Origin: JBAXQQ01 sp037131695
GTDB lineage: Bacteria; Armatimonadota; Hebobacteria; CAIYQO01
NCBI GenBank assembly: GCA_964638715.1
Contig: CAZWZF010000033.1
Span: 1-51,181 of the forward strand
Length of the DNA: 51,181 bases
Direction: 5' to 3'
The notes below the pieces were generated by a model. It was not told the DNA's origin, did no database searches, and saw only the letters and a program-made list of their open reading frames with translations. Positions 1-8,130 of this stretch are shown one piece after another (position 1 is the first letter of the stretch; every line of letters begins with the position of its first letter). The position numbers were made by a program, and so were the translations under genes.

Positions 1-47
1 GCGTAAGTCCTGTAATAACAATATAAAGGTAAAATTAACAAATATAA

Positions 48-1337
48 ATGAACACAACAAAATCAAAAGAGATATTTTCTCGCGCTAAACAGGTTATCCC
101 GGGTGGGGTAAACAGTCCGGTGCGCGCTTTTTCTGCGGTGGGCGGCACGCCGGTGGTTATCTCTCGCGGCGCGGGTTGTCGTGTGTGGGATGTTGATGGC
201 AATGAATATATTGATTATATCGGCTCCTGGGGTCCGTTGATTCTCGGTCATGCGCACCCGCAGATTGTTCAGGCTATTTGTGCCACCGCGCAAATGGGTA
301 CCAGTTTTGGCGCGCTCACCGAACGTGAAGTTATATTTGCCGACCAGTTGTGCGCGGCAGTACCATGCCTGGAGATGGTGCGTCTGGTGAATTCTGGAAC
401 TGAAGCAGTGATGAGCGCGATTCGACTGGCACGGGCGGCAACTGGACGCAAACTGGTGATTAAGTTTGACGGCGGGTATCACGGCCACAGCGATGGATTA
501 ATGGTAAAGGCTGGCTCCGGACTGGTCACCCAGGGAATCCTCAACAGCCCCGGCGTGCCGGATGAAATCGCCGCATGCACGATATCGATTCCGTTTAACG
601 ATTTGCCTGCACTAAAAAAACTCCTTGACGAACGCGGCAGCGAAGTCGCTTGCTTGATAGGAGAACCGGTGCCGGCGAACATGGGGGTTATCATCCCCGA
701 CGAAAATTACTGGCAAAACGTGCGTGATTCTCTTCACGCGGTTGGCGCATTATTAATTTTCGACGAAGTAATTACCGGTTTCCGCCTTTCACCCGGTGGC
801 GGACAGGAATGGTCATGTGTGACTCCCGACTTATGCACCCTGGGTAAAATCATCGGCGGCGGCTTGCCGGTAGGTGCCTATGGCGGGCGCAAAGATTTGA
901 TGGAACTTATAGCGCCTTGCGGGTCGGTTTACCAGGCAGGGACGCTGTCCGGGAATCCATTAGCCGTTGCGGCAGGTCTGGAAATGCTGAAACAGTTGCA
1001 GATATTAAATCCATACCATGAATTAGAAAGAAAAACCAGCAAACTTGCTAGCGGTATAAAAAAAGCTGCCATGGAAGCGAAGGTACCGGTGACTATCAAT
1101 CAGGCTGGCTCATTATTCACCATATTTTTTACCGATGTGCCGGTGACTGATTATCAGTCGGCATTAACATCTGATACCAGGAAATTTGCCGCGTTTTTCA
1201 ACGCTGTCCTTACCCGCGGTTTGCTGCTGCCGCCCAGCCAGTTTGAGGCATTATTTGTATCCACCGCGCATAGCGATGACGATATTAACAGCACTATTTC
1301 AATCATGCGGGAAGCGCTGTTTGAGGTGGCAAAATGA
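48..1337 (+). CDS. hemL: Glutamate-1-semialdehyde 2,1-aminomutase
   Basis: This PLP enzyme converts glutamate-1-semialdehyde to 5-aminolevulinate, the second step of the C5 tetrapyrrole pathway, in the cytoplasm. The 429-aa length is normal for the family. Visible landmarks are the N-terminal GGVNSPVRAF (19-28), the aminotransferase signature around IFDEVITGFR (237-246), and the PLP-binding lysine K267 in TLGKIIGGGLPVGAYGG. It is the first gene of a four-gene operon whose third member, glutamyl-tRNA reductase, supplies its substrate. The ribosome-binding site is weak: an AAAGG about 17 bases upstream of the ATG. The stop overlaps the next ATG by four bases (ATGA). The upstream promoter lies outside the window. 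The identification is secure from family motifs. Confidence 0.97.
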   Translation: MNTTKSKEIFSRAKQVIPGGVNSPVRAFSAVGGTPVVISRGAGCRVWDVDGNEYIDYIGSWGPLILGHAHPQIVQAICATAQMGTSFGALTEREVIFADQLCAAVPCLEMVRLVNSGTEAVMSAIRLARAATGRKLVIKFDGGYHGHSDGLMVKAGSGLVTQGILNSPGVPDEIAACTISIPFNDLPALKKLLDERGSEVACLIGEPVPANMGVIIPDENYWQNVRDSLHAVGALLIFDEVITGFRLSPGGGQEWSCVTPDLCTLGKIIGGGLPVGAYGGRKDLMELIAPCGSVYQAGTLSGNPLAVAAGLEMLKQLQILNPYHELERKTSKLASGIKKAAMEAKVPVTINQAGSLFTIFFTDVPVTDYQSALTSDTRKFAAFFNAVLTRGLLLPPSQFEALFVSTAHSDDDINSTISIMREALFEVAK

Positions 1338-1987
1338 CAGATAACAACCCGATATATTTCCCGATAATGCTTGATTTGCGTGAACGAAAATGTGTCGTTA
1401 TCGGCGGCGGCAAGATAGCCCGCCGAAAAATTGACGGCTTAATCGAAGCCGGCGCGAAGGTTACTGTCATTGCGCCAAAATATATAGAAATGCCGACTGG
1501 CGTTGAAATTATAAATCGGAAATTTGAACCGCAAGACCTTAACGATGCCTGGCTGGTGATTGCGGCAACGGACAGTCCGCAGGTAAATTCGCAAGTAGCC
1601 GAAGCAGCAGCAGAACGCCGTGTTTGGGTGAACGTGGTGGATGAACCGCAGATTTGTACCGCCATCATGCCGGCAGTCATCCGCCGGGGAATGTTGTCAC
1701 TGGCAATCTCAACCAGTGGAGCCTGTCCCGTTTGGGCGCGGCGATTGCGGGATAAACTGGCAGATCAATTCGGCGTGGAATATGGCGAAATGCTGGAACT
1801 GTTATGGCAGGCACGGCAAAATTGGAAAGAACGCGCTAAACGACTGACACCCGGACAAAGAAAACAAGTCTGGGAAGATGTCTTAGACCTGCCGATACTC
1901 GACCTTGTGCGCAATGAAAAACTGGACGAAGCTGAAAAAGCCATCATGACATGCCTTGAAAATGCTATGGGTGGAACCGTGTTATGA
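1334..1987 (+). CDS. Precorrin-2 dehydrogenase (siroheme synthase N-terminal type)
   Basis: This NAD-dependent enzyme oxidises precorrin-2 to sirohydrochlorin on the siroheme branch and may also chelate iron. At 217 aa it is a stand-alone Met8/CysG N-terminal module without the methyltransferase half. The Rossmann glycine motif GGGKIARRK (24-32) sits in the N-terminal third. The family signatures around VNVVDEP (99-105) and ISTSGACPVWARRLR (125-139) follow. Its ATG overlaps the hemL stop and its own stop overlaps the hemA ATG, so translation is probably coupled. A precorrin-2 dehydrogenase next to hemA is a common arrangement and is thought to balance siroheme and heme synthesis. No uroporphyrinogen-III methyltransferase gene is in the window. 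Confidence 0.92.
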   Translation: MTDNNPIYFPIMLDLRERKCVVIGGGKIARRKIDGLIEAGAKVTVIAPKYIEMPTGVEIINRKFEPQDLNDAWLVIAATDSPQVNSQVAEAAAERRVWVNVVDEPQICTAIMPAVIRRGMLSLAISTSGACPVWARRLRDKLADQFGVEYGEMLELLWQARQNWKERAKRLTPGQRKQVWEDVLDLPILDLVRNEKLDEAEKAIMTCLENAMGGTVL

Positions 1988-3255
1988 GTATCAGTCTAAT
2001 TGGATTAAGCCACCATACCGCGCCAATTGAGATTCGCGAGCAACTCTACATCAGTCCGAAAAAAACTGGCGAAATGCTGCGAAGATTAAAAGCAATGCCG
2101 GGAATTAATGAAACGGTAATTTTGTCCACATGCAATAGAACGGAAATTTATGCCGTTTGCGAAGGTGAACAATATCTGATTGATTGTATAAATTCATTAA
2201 GGGATAAAGAAACACCCGATTTGCAGCCGTATCTTTACATAAAACGTGGAACTGATGCGGTATCTCATCTTTTCAGCGTAACCGCCGGTCTGGAATCGCT
2301 GGCGATTGGCGAAGACCAGATTCAGGGACAGGTGGCGGCGGCACTGGATTTTGCACAGCAAAACAAAACCATCGGGAAAAATCTAAATATTCTTTTTCAA
2401 AATGCCTTGCGTGTCGGCAAACGCCTTCGCACAGAAACATCCATCAGCAATGGTGAAACAGCGTTAAGCAAAATCGCGTTCAAACTGGTCACCGAAACAT
2501 TTCCCGGCAACCCCGCGCTGTCGGTTTTGCTGATTGGTGCCGGCGATATCGCGGAAGCAACCGCAAAACATCTATCCGAACGCCACGCGCATATCGTATT
2601 CGTGGCAAATCGAACCCACGCCCATGCCATTGAACTTGCTGAACGATTCGGCGGTGAAGCGGTGAGTTTTCACGATATAGAAAAACTGCTGGCTGAATGT
2701 GATGTTGTCATTAGTTCCACCGCCGCTCCTCACCCGGTCATTACGGCTGCCAGCGTTGAAAAGGCTATGCAACTGCGGAATAACCGGTCATTGCACCTGG
2801 TAGACCTGGCGCTTCCGCGTGATATTGAACCGCAAGCCAGCGGATTACCCGGCGTTTTCCTGCATAATCTTGACGATTTGCAGACAACTGCGCAGATATA
2901 CAGGGAACAGCAGACGCAGGAAATTCAAAGAGCGGAAGACATGTTGGCTGATGAAATAACACAATGGTGCACACGCCAAACGAAAACAGAAATGGCTGCT
3001 GTTATTGCCGCATTGCACACACATTTTGAAGAGGTGCGCGACCAGGAAATAAACGCGATACAAAAACAGCTTGAAAAATTCACCCCGCAGCAGCGCGAAA
3101 TTGTCGAAACGCTCACGCAGTCCATCATAAAAAAACTGCTGCATACCCCAACTATTAACTGTAAAGAACATTATGCCCAATGCGGCGATGATACCGCGGC
3201 AGAAATTTTACGCGAGCTATTCGGACTATCCAGCACCGAAAAGGATGACAAATAA
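1984..3255 (+). CDS. hemA: Glutamyl-tRNA reductase
   Basis: HemA reduces glutamyl-tRNA(Glu) with NADPH to glutamate-1-semialdehyde, the committed step of C5-pathway heme synthesis. The 423-aa protein has the expected order. A catalytic N-terminal domain carries STCNRTEIY with nucleophile C50. A conserved GEDQIQGQ (109-116) follows, then the NADPH Rossmann motif LLIGAGDIA (182-190), and finally a helical dimerisation tail. It overlaps the previous gene by four bases, and the last base of its TAA is the first base of the hemC ATG (TAATG). It sits beside hemL, which uses its unstable product directly. No regulatory feature specific to it is visible. Confidence 0.97.
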   Translation: MSISLIGLSHHTAPIEIREQLYISPKKTGEMLRRLKAMPGINETVILSTCNRTEIYAVCEGEQYLIDCINSLRDKETPDLQPYLYIKRGTDAVSHLFSVTAGLESLAIGEDQIQGQVAAALDFAQQNKTIGKNLNILFQNALRVGKRLRTETSISNGETALSKIAFKLVTETFPGNPALSVLLIGAGDIAEATAKHLSERHAHIVFVANRTHAHAIELAERFGGEAVSFHDIEKLLAECDVVISSTAAPHPVITAASVEKAMQLRNNRSLHLVDLALPRDIEPQASGLPGVFLHNLDDLQTTAQIYREQQTQEIQRAEDMLADEITQWCTRQTKTEMAAVIAALHTHFEEVRDQEINAIQKQLEKFTPQQREIVETLTQSIIKKLLHTPTINCKEHYAQCGDDTAAEILRELFGLSSTEKDDK

Positions 3256-4136
3256 TGAAGCATATCCGAATCGGTACGCGGGGAAGTCGGCTTGCACTCA
3301 CCCAGGCAGAAATTGTCAGCGAATTTCTGCGAAAACGCGGCTATGACATTGAGATAATAATTATTTCAACGACAGGCGACCGCCTGGCAGATGTGCCGGT
3401 CGATAAAATCCCGGAACGCGGCATCTTTGTCACGGCTATTGAACAGGCTTTATTATCCGGCAAAATAGACCTGGCAGTCCACAGTCTGAAAGACCTGCCG
3501 GCGGGCGATACCCCGGGATTAGTGATTGCGGCTATCCCCATCCGCGAAGACCCGCGGGATGTACTGGTAGGACGAACCGCGCCAACGATTGCATCGCTGT
3601 CACCCGGCGCAGTAGTCGGCACATCCAGCATGCGCCGCCGCGCCGAATTGCTGCAAATGCGTCCGGATTTATTAATAGTGGATATGCGGGGAAATGTTGA
3701 TACCCGGATACGAAAACTCGATGAAGGGCAATTCGACGCCATCTGCCTTGCCGCCGCCGGACTGCACCGGTTAGGATTACAGGAAAGAATTACCCAATAT
3801 TTTGACCCCACCGAACTAATCCCCGCCCCCGGTCAGGGAGCACTGGCACTGCAAACCCGACAAGAAAGCCGCGATATCATAAAAATCCTCGCTGAAATAG
3901 GCGACCCGGCAACACATATCGCCACCCAAATAGAACGCCAGGTGCTGACCAGTATCGGCGGTGGATGCAGTGCCCCAATAGGCGTTCACGCAACCGCGTC
4001 GCCAGAAGGATACACCATCCTCGCCGCCCGATATTCCCCCACAGGAAAATGCCTGTCCCGCCTGTCATTAAAAATAGCAAATGGAACCGTTGAGGATATT
4101 GTGGAGATGGTATTTAGAGAGTTGTCCGTTTTATAA
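3255..4136 (+). CDS. hemC: Porphobilinogen deaminase (hydroxymethylbilane synthase)
   Basis: HemC polymerises four porphobilinogen units into hydroxymethylbilane. The 293-aa length is close to the family norm of about 310. Seen in the sequence: N-terminal RIGTRGSRLALTQA, the HSLKDLP motif with catalytic aspartate D80, the arginine-rich VGTSSMRRRAEL (121-132), APGQGALALQ (191-200), and C238 in GGGCSAPIG, where the dipyrromethane cofactor attaches. It is the last gene of the operon. hemB, hemD and later heme genes are absent from the window and must lie elsewhere. No convincing terminator follows; the next 190 bases contain no gene that I can support. Confidence 0.97.
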   Translation: MKHIRIGTRGSRLALTQAEIVSEFLRKRGYDIEIIIISTTGDRLADVPVDKIPERGIFVTAIEQALLSGKIDLAVHSLKDLPAGDTPGLVIAAIPIREDPRDVLVGRTAPTIASLSPGAVVGTSSMRRRAELLQMRPDLLIVDMRGNVDTRIRKLDEGQFDAICLAAAGLHRLGLQERITQYFDPTELIPAPGQGALALQTRQESRDIIKILAEIGDPATHIATQIERQVLTSIGGGCSAPIGVHATASPEGYTILAARYSPTGKCLSRLSLKIANGTVEDIVEMVFRELSVL

Positions 4137-4325
4137 TTTTAATCTATCTATCGAGTATAAGACAATTATTCGGTATGACATTATATATTTAAAACAGGAC
4201 TATATTTACCGAAAAAAGCCAGTACTCTTACACAGCCGATCTTTCTTATTGCGATTTAATTTTAGTATCCGGCACATTAAACAGTATTTGTCTAAAAAGG
4301 GAACTGGCTCGAATATCGTGATTAT

Positions 4326-4875
4326 TTGTATTTCCCTTTATTCCGCACATTAAGTGTGTCGGGCATTTTATTTCTGCTGGCGTTAGCGGGTGATACGGCG
4401 GTGGTTTTGCGGTCTGCTGCGCCGGTGCGTATTGATGGCAATTTTGGTGATTGGGATAAGGTTGCGGTTAGTTATCCACTGACAGGCATGATTAAAGATG
4501 CTGCTGTTTTTAAAGCCGTTTATGACGATGAGAATCTTTATTTTTATGTTCAGGTGAAGGATGATTCACCATTGAAGAACAGCACCGGCCTTAGTGATGC
4601 CCCGATGCTATTAAAAGGCGGCGACGCTATCAGTATTTAAATGGACAAGGCACTAATCAGCGTTTTATGGTTGCAATGCTGGAAGGCAAACCGGTTGTTG
4701 AACTTTATCGGACAGTTTCTGATATAAAACAGCCGTATCGTTTCGCATCACCGGTAAGTACAGTTACACTGGATTATGTTGCACCAGCAAACGGCGCTCG
4801 CGCGGTATTGCGTCCCATACCTACCGGTTATTGCGCCGAAGTATCTCTGCCGTGGAAATTAATTGGACTTTCCCC
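4326..4875 (+). pseudogene. Frameshifted, truncated CBM9-like secreted protein remnant
   Basis: The first ~105 codons read as a hydrophobic leader (roughly residues 8-28) followed by a CBM9-like carbohydrate-binding fold: APVRIDGNFGDWDKV, then ENLYFYVQVKDDSP. The frame ends at TAA 4638-4640. A second frame continues the same fold; read back from 4667 it gives YLNGQGTNQRFMVAM and then GYCAEVSLPWKLIGLSP. The frame change lies around 4620-4635. Homology stops at about 4870, where the reverse strand begins to read as a helicase. Gene length is far below that of intact CBM9-bearing enzymes, so this is a broken relic. A sequencing indel could explain the frameshift but not the truncation. Confidence 0.7.
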
Positions 4876-5234
4876 CGCTGGTGTCGCCACATCACGCGAA
4901 TCGCCGGGAACTCCACGCCTTCATTCGCAAACAACTGGCGCAATTCTTCCAATGGTTTCAACAGGTTGCAGCGGATATCGTTATTCAATGCCTTCAGCGG
5001 TGAAATATATAAAACCGAGTTCTTCCCCATCGGGTACTTGCCAGTGACAAAACAGTTGATGGCCCACAGAAACGCCGTAAGCGTCTTGCCACTGCCGGTA
5101 GGTGCGGATACCAGCACATGCTCACCTTCAGCAATCAACGGCCACGCCAGCGCCTGCACATCCGTAGGCGTGCCGACCTTAGCCATGAACCATTTTGCTA
5201 TTAACGGGTGAAACCGCGACAAGGCATCATTCAT
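4868..5234 (-). pseudogene. N-terminal fragment of an Lhr-type DEAD/DEAH helicase
   Basis: Read on the reverse strand, the first ~115 residues match the start of Lhr-family superfamily 2 helicases. They include a Q-motif region ending in TPTDVQALAWP, Walker A as SAPTGSGKTLTAFLWA, and motif Ia as LYISPLKALNND. Intact Lhr proteins are about 800-1500 aa, and here everything after motif Ia is missing. A GDTS-like motif that normally follows the IRV region is present only in a shifted frame at about 4870-4880. That is where the sequence meets the CBM9-like remnant running the other way. No clear ribosome-binding site precedes the ATG. This is a dead fragment and not a functional helicase. Confidence 0.75.
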
Positions 5235-5290
5235 GGTAGTATTTTACCGCTAATTGAGGGGATGTGAAAGAGGGCATCACAAATATGATA

Positions 5291-5320
5291 TTGACAAAAA
5301 TAACTGGATAAAAGTACTAT
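5291..5320 (+). promoter_or_regulatory. Sigma70-like promoter of the secreted orphan gene
   Basis: A perfect TTGACA (5291-5296) is followed after 18 bases by TACTAT (5315-5320). This predicts transcription from about 5327 and a leader of roughly 43 bases before the ATG at 5370. Assigned by consensus match only. Confidence 0.55.
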
Positions 5321-5343
5321 CTAAAAGTAAATCATAAATATTC

Positions 5344-5365
5344 TCGGATAAAAATCCGATGGAGG
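5344..5365 (+). promoter_or_regulatory. Leader hairpin touching the Shine-Dalgarno
   Basis: A 6-bp stem, TCGGAT (5344-5349) and ATCCGA (5354-5359), has an AAAA loop. It ends one base before a strong GGAGG (5361-5365) placed 4 bases from the ATG. Stacking of the stem against the ribosome site could modulate translation. The function is inference. Confidence 0.35.
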
Positions 5366-5369
5366 TGTC

Positions 5370-6065
5370 ATGAGGTTAATATTTCAAATCTTACTTATTA
5401 GTATTTTACTAACATTTACAGTTTCACAAGTACAGTCAACAGAAGTTCCTTTAGAAAAGGTACCGTGTATTGAAGGCAATTACTTAAAACCAGTAAGTGA
5501 TGTAACTGTCAACGCTGTTCCACAAAAGAATGTCTATTATTTGATAACTACAAATGATAAAACTTCATATAGTTTAAATAAAAAATATGACTGGTTTATT
5601 TGTGATGCGGCAATTCGAGATGATGCACCGGAAGGTAAAGAAGGATATGATAATCCTCTCCAGTATAAAGTGTTACCTGATGGAAATGATACCAGTTTAG
5701 CACAGTTGAAATTATTTGAGAATCCAAAACCAATAAAGATATCTGTTAAGAATATGATGAGAATATCATTTTTTTATCAAAAAGTTTATTATGCAAATAC
5801 TCCACAAAAAATAGTATTAATTAACCCGCGATTTGTAACCGCAGATGTTGATACAAAAAATACAACGGAAACTGATACAAATACCAAACCAGTTATTTCA
5901 CCTGAAATATCAGCAAAATTAATGGATTTTATTATCTTAATGAGAAAGAATGCATTACAGCAAAAGAATACTGCATGGGCAGATTATGTAGTATCTTATC
6001 TCGATAAAATAGGCATAGTCTTAGTAGATTTGCCAGACGGCACAACCACTTATAAATTAAAATAA
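5370..6065 (+). CDS. Secreted orphan protein with a CysRS-like C-terminal tail
   Basis: The 231-aa protein begins with a clear signal peptide (hydrophobic 3-18, likely cleavage near 24), so it is exported. The middle (about 25-165) is a beta-rich region that I do not recognise; it is followed by a Thr/Asn-rich linker near 165-178. The last ~48 residues resemble the small C-terminal domain of cysteinyl-tRNA synthetase: FIILMRKNALQQKNTAWADY, then YLDKIGIVLVDLPDGTT. In CysRS the equivalent pattern is R-x-x-A-R-x-x-K-D-x-x-x-A-D followed by L-x-x-x-G-I-x-L-x-D-x-x-x-G-T. A tRNA-recognition role is implausible outside the cytoplasm, so the tail is probably a reused helical module. The gene is AT-richer than its neighbours. 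It has its own promoter and a strong GGAGG. Function unknown. Confidence 0.75.
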   Translation: MRLIFQILLISILLTFTVSQVQSTEVPLEKVPCIEGNYLKPVSDVTVNAVPQKNVYYLITTNDKTSYSLNKKYDWFICDAAIRDDAPEGKEGYDNPLQYKVLPDGNDTSLAQLKLFENPKPIKISVKNMMRISFFYQKVYYANTPQKIVLINPRFVTADVDTKNTTETDTNTKPVISPEISAKLMDFIILMRKNALQQKNTAWADYVVSYLDKIGIVLVDLPDGTTTYKLK

Positions 6066-6071
6066 TAAAAG

Positions 6072-6099
6072 GTAGAGACGCAAAATATTGCGTCTCTAC
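6072..6099. repeat. Palindromic repeat, family GTAGAGACGC
   Basis: A 12-bp perfect stem, GTAGAGACGCAA and TTGCGTCTCTAC, encloses a 4-base loop just after the orphan gene. The same palindrome, differing by one loop base, recurs at 30116-30143. It lies between convergent genes and lacks a T-run, so it looks like a REP element and not a classical terminator. Confidence 0.75.
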
Positions 6100-6127
6100 A
6101 TAACTGTTCACGATCCACTGTCCACTA

Positions 6128-7180
6128 TCAACTGTTTTCGTGTGTCCTATCACCGCCACTCGACAGCAGCCATCTTGGACGTTTTATAAAATCTCCTCCA
6201 TGGAATGTTTGTTCAATCAACTTTTGTTTTTCCAGGTAATTGAAACAGCTCCGCATGCATCCACGTGAGCCTTCTACGCCAAAGCTGCCGGCTTCTGACC
6301 AGTCGCGGAGCATGGCATGACCTTCAATAATTCTGCCGTGGGGGAACTCATCGGATTTTGCCCAGTTGCCCAATGATAATGTCCAGGCAAATTTGTAGGC
6401 TTCTGCTTCTGTCATGGTTTGTTCAGTCACCTCAAACTTCATCCCCGGAAAATCTTTGTGGATGAATGGAGATGTGCGCGGGTCGCCGCCATGATACATC
6501 AAGGTGCATTTACCCATATCCACATCACCCCAGCGATATTTATTATCTTCGATTTGTATCTCCACGTATTTATTTTCGCGGATGTGCGGTATCGCTCCCG
6601 GACAACCACTGACGCAATGCATACAGCGGGTACAGATAGAGTTTGGTTCCACCAGCGGGTCTGGTTCTATTTCCATATCGGTGATGATGGCGTGGAGACG
6701 CTGGCGCGGGCCAAATTTCTTTGTCAGGAAAACTTTTGACCATCCGCATTCGCCCAGTCCGGCGGCGGTAGCGGCGATGCGGATAGCAAGGTGAACATTT
6801 GGCGACGGGTCGCCTTCCCTTGTTGGCTCGCATGGCTCCTGCCTTTCCGGGACACCCGAGTAATATGGCACCGCTTCAAAGCCATAATCCTCAATCTTGC
6901 ACGCCAATTCGTACATTGGCAACTGAATGAAATGGGTATTCAACAGGCCGTGGTAATTGAAATATGAATAGGATACCCAGTTAGTTCCTTCCTCAATACC
7001 GCGCCAGCCACCGCGAATAATTCGTTTGCCGACGACGATGACTGACTTGGCGCGGGGAAATATCGATTTCGGGTTCATATTTACCGGCGCATTGTCGAAT
7101 CTTTCAATATTTGCCACCCCAAACAGATCAAGACCCTGATCATAAGCAAATTGCCGCAATTCTTCTTTTGTTATTGCCAT
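6128..7180 (-). CDS. QueG/RdhA-like 4Fe-4S protein, longer paralogue
   Basis: A 350-aa cytoplasmic protein of the epoxyqueuosine reductase / reductive dehalogenase-like family. The N-terminal domain has the family's FPRAKSVIVVGKRI (41-54) and AAGLGECGWSKVFLTKKFG (139-157), the latter normally near the cobalamin pocket. It carries one ferredoxin-type cluster motif, C183-x2-C186-x2-C189-x3-C193-P. The usual second CxxCxxCxxxCP motif is missing; only C225 and the pair C308/C312 remain in the C-terminal half. True QueG carries two clusters, so a queuosine role is doubtful. It follows its paralogue by 9 bases, with AGGAG just upstream of the ATG, so the two form one operon. The substrate cannot be read from sequence. 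Confidence 0.75.
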   Translation of the reverse strand: MAITKEELRQFAYDQGLDLFGVANIERFDNAPVNMNPKSIFPRAKSVIVVGKRIIRGGWRGIEEGTNWVSYSYFNYHGLLNTHFIQLPMYELACKIEDYGFEAVPYYSGVPERQEPCEPTREGDPSPNVHLAIRIAATAAGLGECGWSKVFLTKKFGPRQRLHAIITDMEIEPDPLVEPNSICTRCMHCVSGCPGAIPHIRENKYVEIQIEDNKYRWGDVDMGKCTLMYHGGDPRTSPFIHKDFPGMKFEVTEQTMTEAEAYKFAWTLSLGNWAKSDEFPHGRIIEGHAMLRDWSEAGSFGVEGSRGCMRSCFNYLEKQKLIEQTFHGGDFIKRPRWLLSSGGDRTHENS

Positions 7181-7189
7181 TTTAATCTC

Positions 7190-8041
7190 CTACAGCTTTT
7201 TCAGCTCTTCCACCACACCCCATGGTTTGCGATCGCGGAACTTATGTTCAAATGCGGTATCCAGCCGTCCAGCATCTTCCAGCATAGTCATACAGTTGCG
7301 GCTGCACAGCGCGGCAAACCGGTCTACCTTGCCAGATGGATGCAGATTATTAGCGGTGGCGCCGTTTTTACAGCGCTTGCATACATTATCATCGACATCA
7401 GCAACCGGCATCGATTTACCGCAGATGCTGATTATTTTCCCATTGTCAGTGATTGCTTTCAACGGGCAAATAGCCGTTAAATCGCTGCATTTCATGCAGA
7501 TACTATCAGTGGGAATATCATTTGCTGATAATTCAGCATCAGTAAGAATCATCTGAAAACGCTGGCGGTGGCCGAATTGCGAGGTGAGAAACATGCCGCA
7601 ATGGCCAATTTCTCCCAATCCGGCGCGAACTGCCGCATCGTTAAAATCAAGCATTACATTGGGGGCAGGCTGACCCGGACGCACAGAAATGCCCATCGGT
7701 TGAATTTCTGGCGGCAGGTTCGGGATTGGCACCGCTTCCCAGCCGTTATCTTCCAAAAACTCCGCGGTGCGGAAGGTAGCAGTCGCCAATACGCGGTTAT
7801 TCAACCAATCGCGACCGTATAGATTATACAGGTCAAATTGGGTACCTTCCTCTACCCCGCGCAAAGTTCCACGGGTAATTCGTTTCCCCACAATAATTAT
7901 CGATTTAACCTCGGGGAAAATAGAAGCCGGATGTTTCTCCGCCGGCATTCCTTCAAAGCGGGAAACAGGCGCAATGCCAATTAAATCGGCACCGACCTTT
8001 TTTGCATGTTCACGAAATGCGGCAGTAAAATCTGCAGTCAC
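7190..8041 (-). CDS. QueG/RdhA-like Fe-S protein, shorter paralogue
   Basis: A 283-aa relative of the downstream gene, sharing IFPEVKSIIIVGKRITRGT (41-59) and RAGLGEIGHCGMFLTSQFG (139-157). Its cysteine pattern differs. C182-x2-C185 is followed by C192-P with the third cysteine absent. A second cysteine group follows at C221, C224, C246 and C250. The start is GTG at 8041, chosen because a perfect GGAGG lies 6 bases upstream at 8048-8052. It is the first of the two-gene set downstream of an AraC-type regulator on the same strand. Members of this family next to AraC regulators may act in carbohydrate or corrinoid metabolism; that is inference only. Confidence 0.75.
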   Translation of the reverse strand: MTADFTAAFREHAKKVGADLIGIAPVSRFEGMPAEKHPASIFPEVKSIIIVGKRITRGTLRGVEEGTQFDLYNLYGRDWLNNRVLATATFRTAEFLEDNGWEAVPIPNLPPEIQPMGISVRPGQPAPNVMLDFNDAAVRAGLGEIGHCGMFLTSQFGHRQRFQMILTDAELSANDIPTDSICMKCSDLTAICPLKAITDNGKIISICGKSMPVADVDDNVCKRCKNGATANNLHPSGKVDRFAALCSRNCMTMLEDAGRLDTAFEHKFRDRKPWGVVEELKKL

Positions 8042-8130
8042 GTAAAGCCTCCTTTTGCAACTAACACCGTTAATCGCAGTAGATGACTTGATAATAACAA
8101 CAAAAAAGATATATACAGCGCATATTTTGA

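Noticed and set aside
4638..4640. In-frame TAA in the CBM9-like gene as a recoded stop
   Set aside because: Homology resumes in a different frame and is then truncated, so an indel and gene decay explain it.
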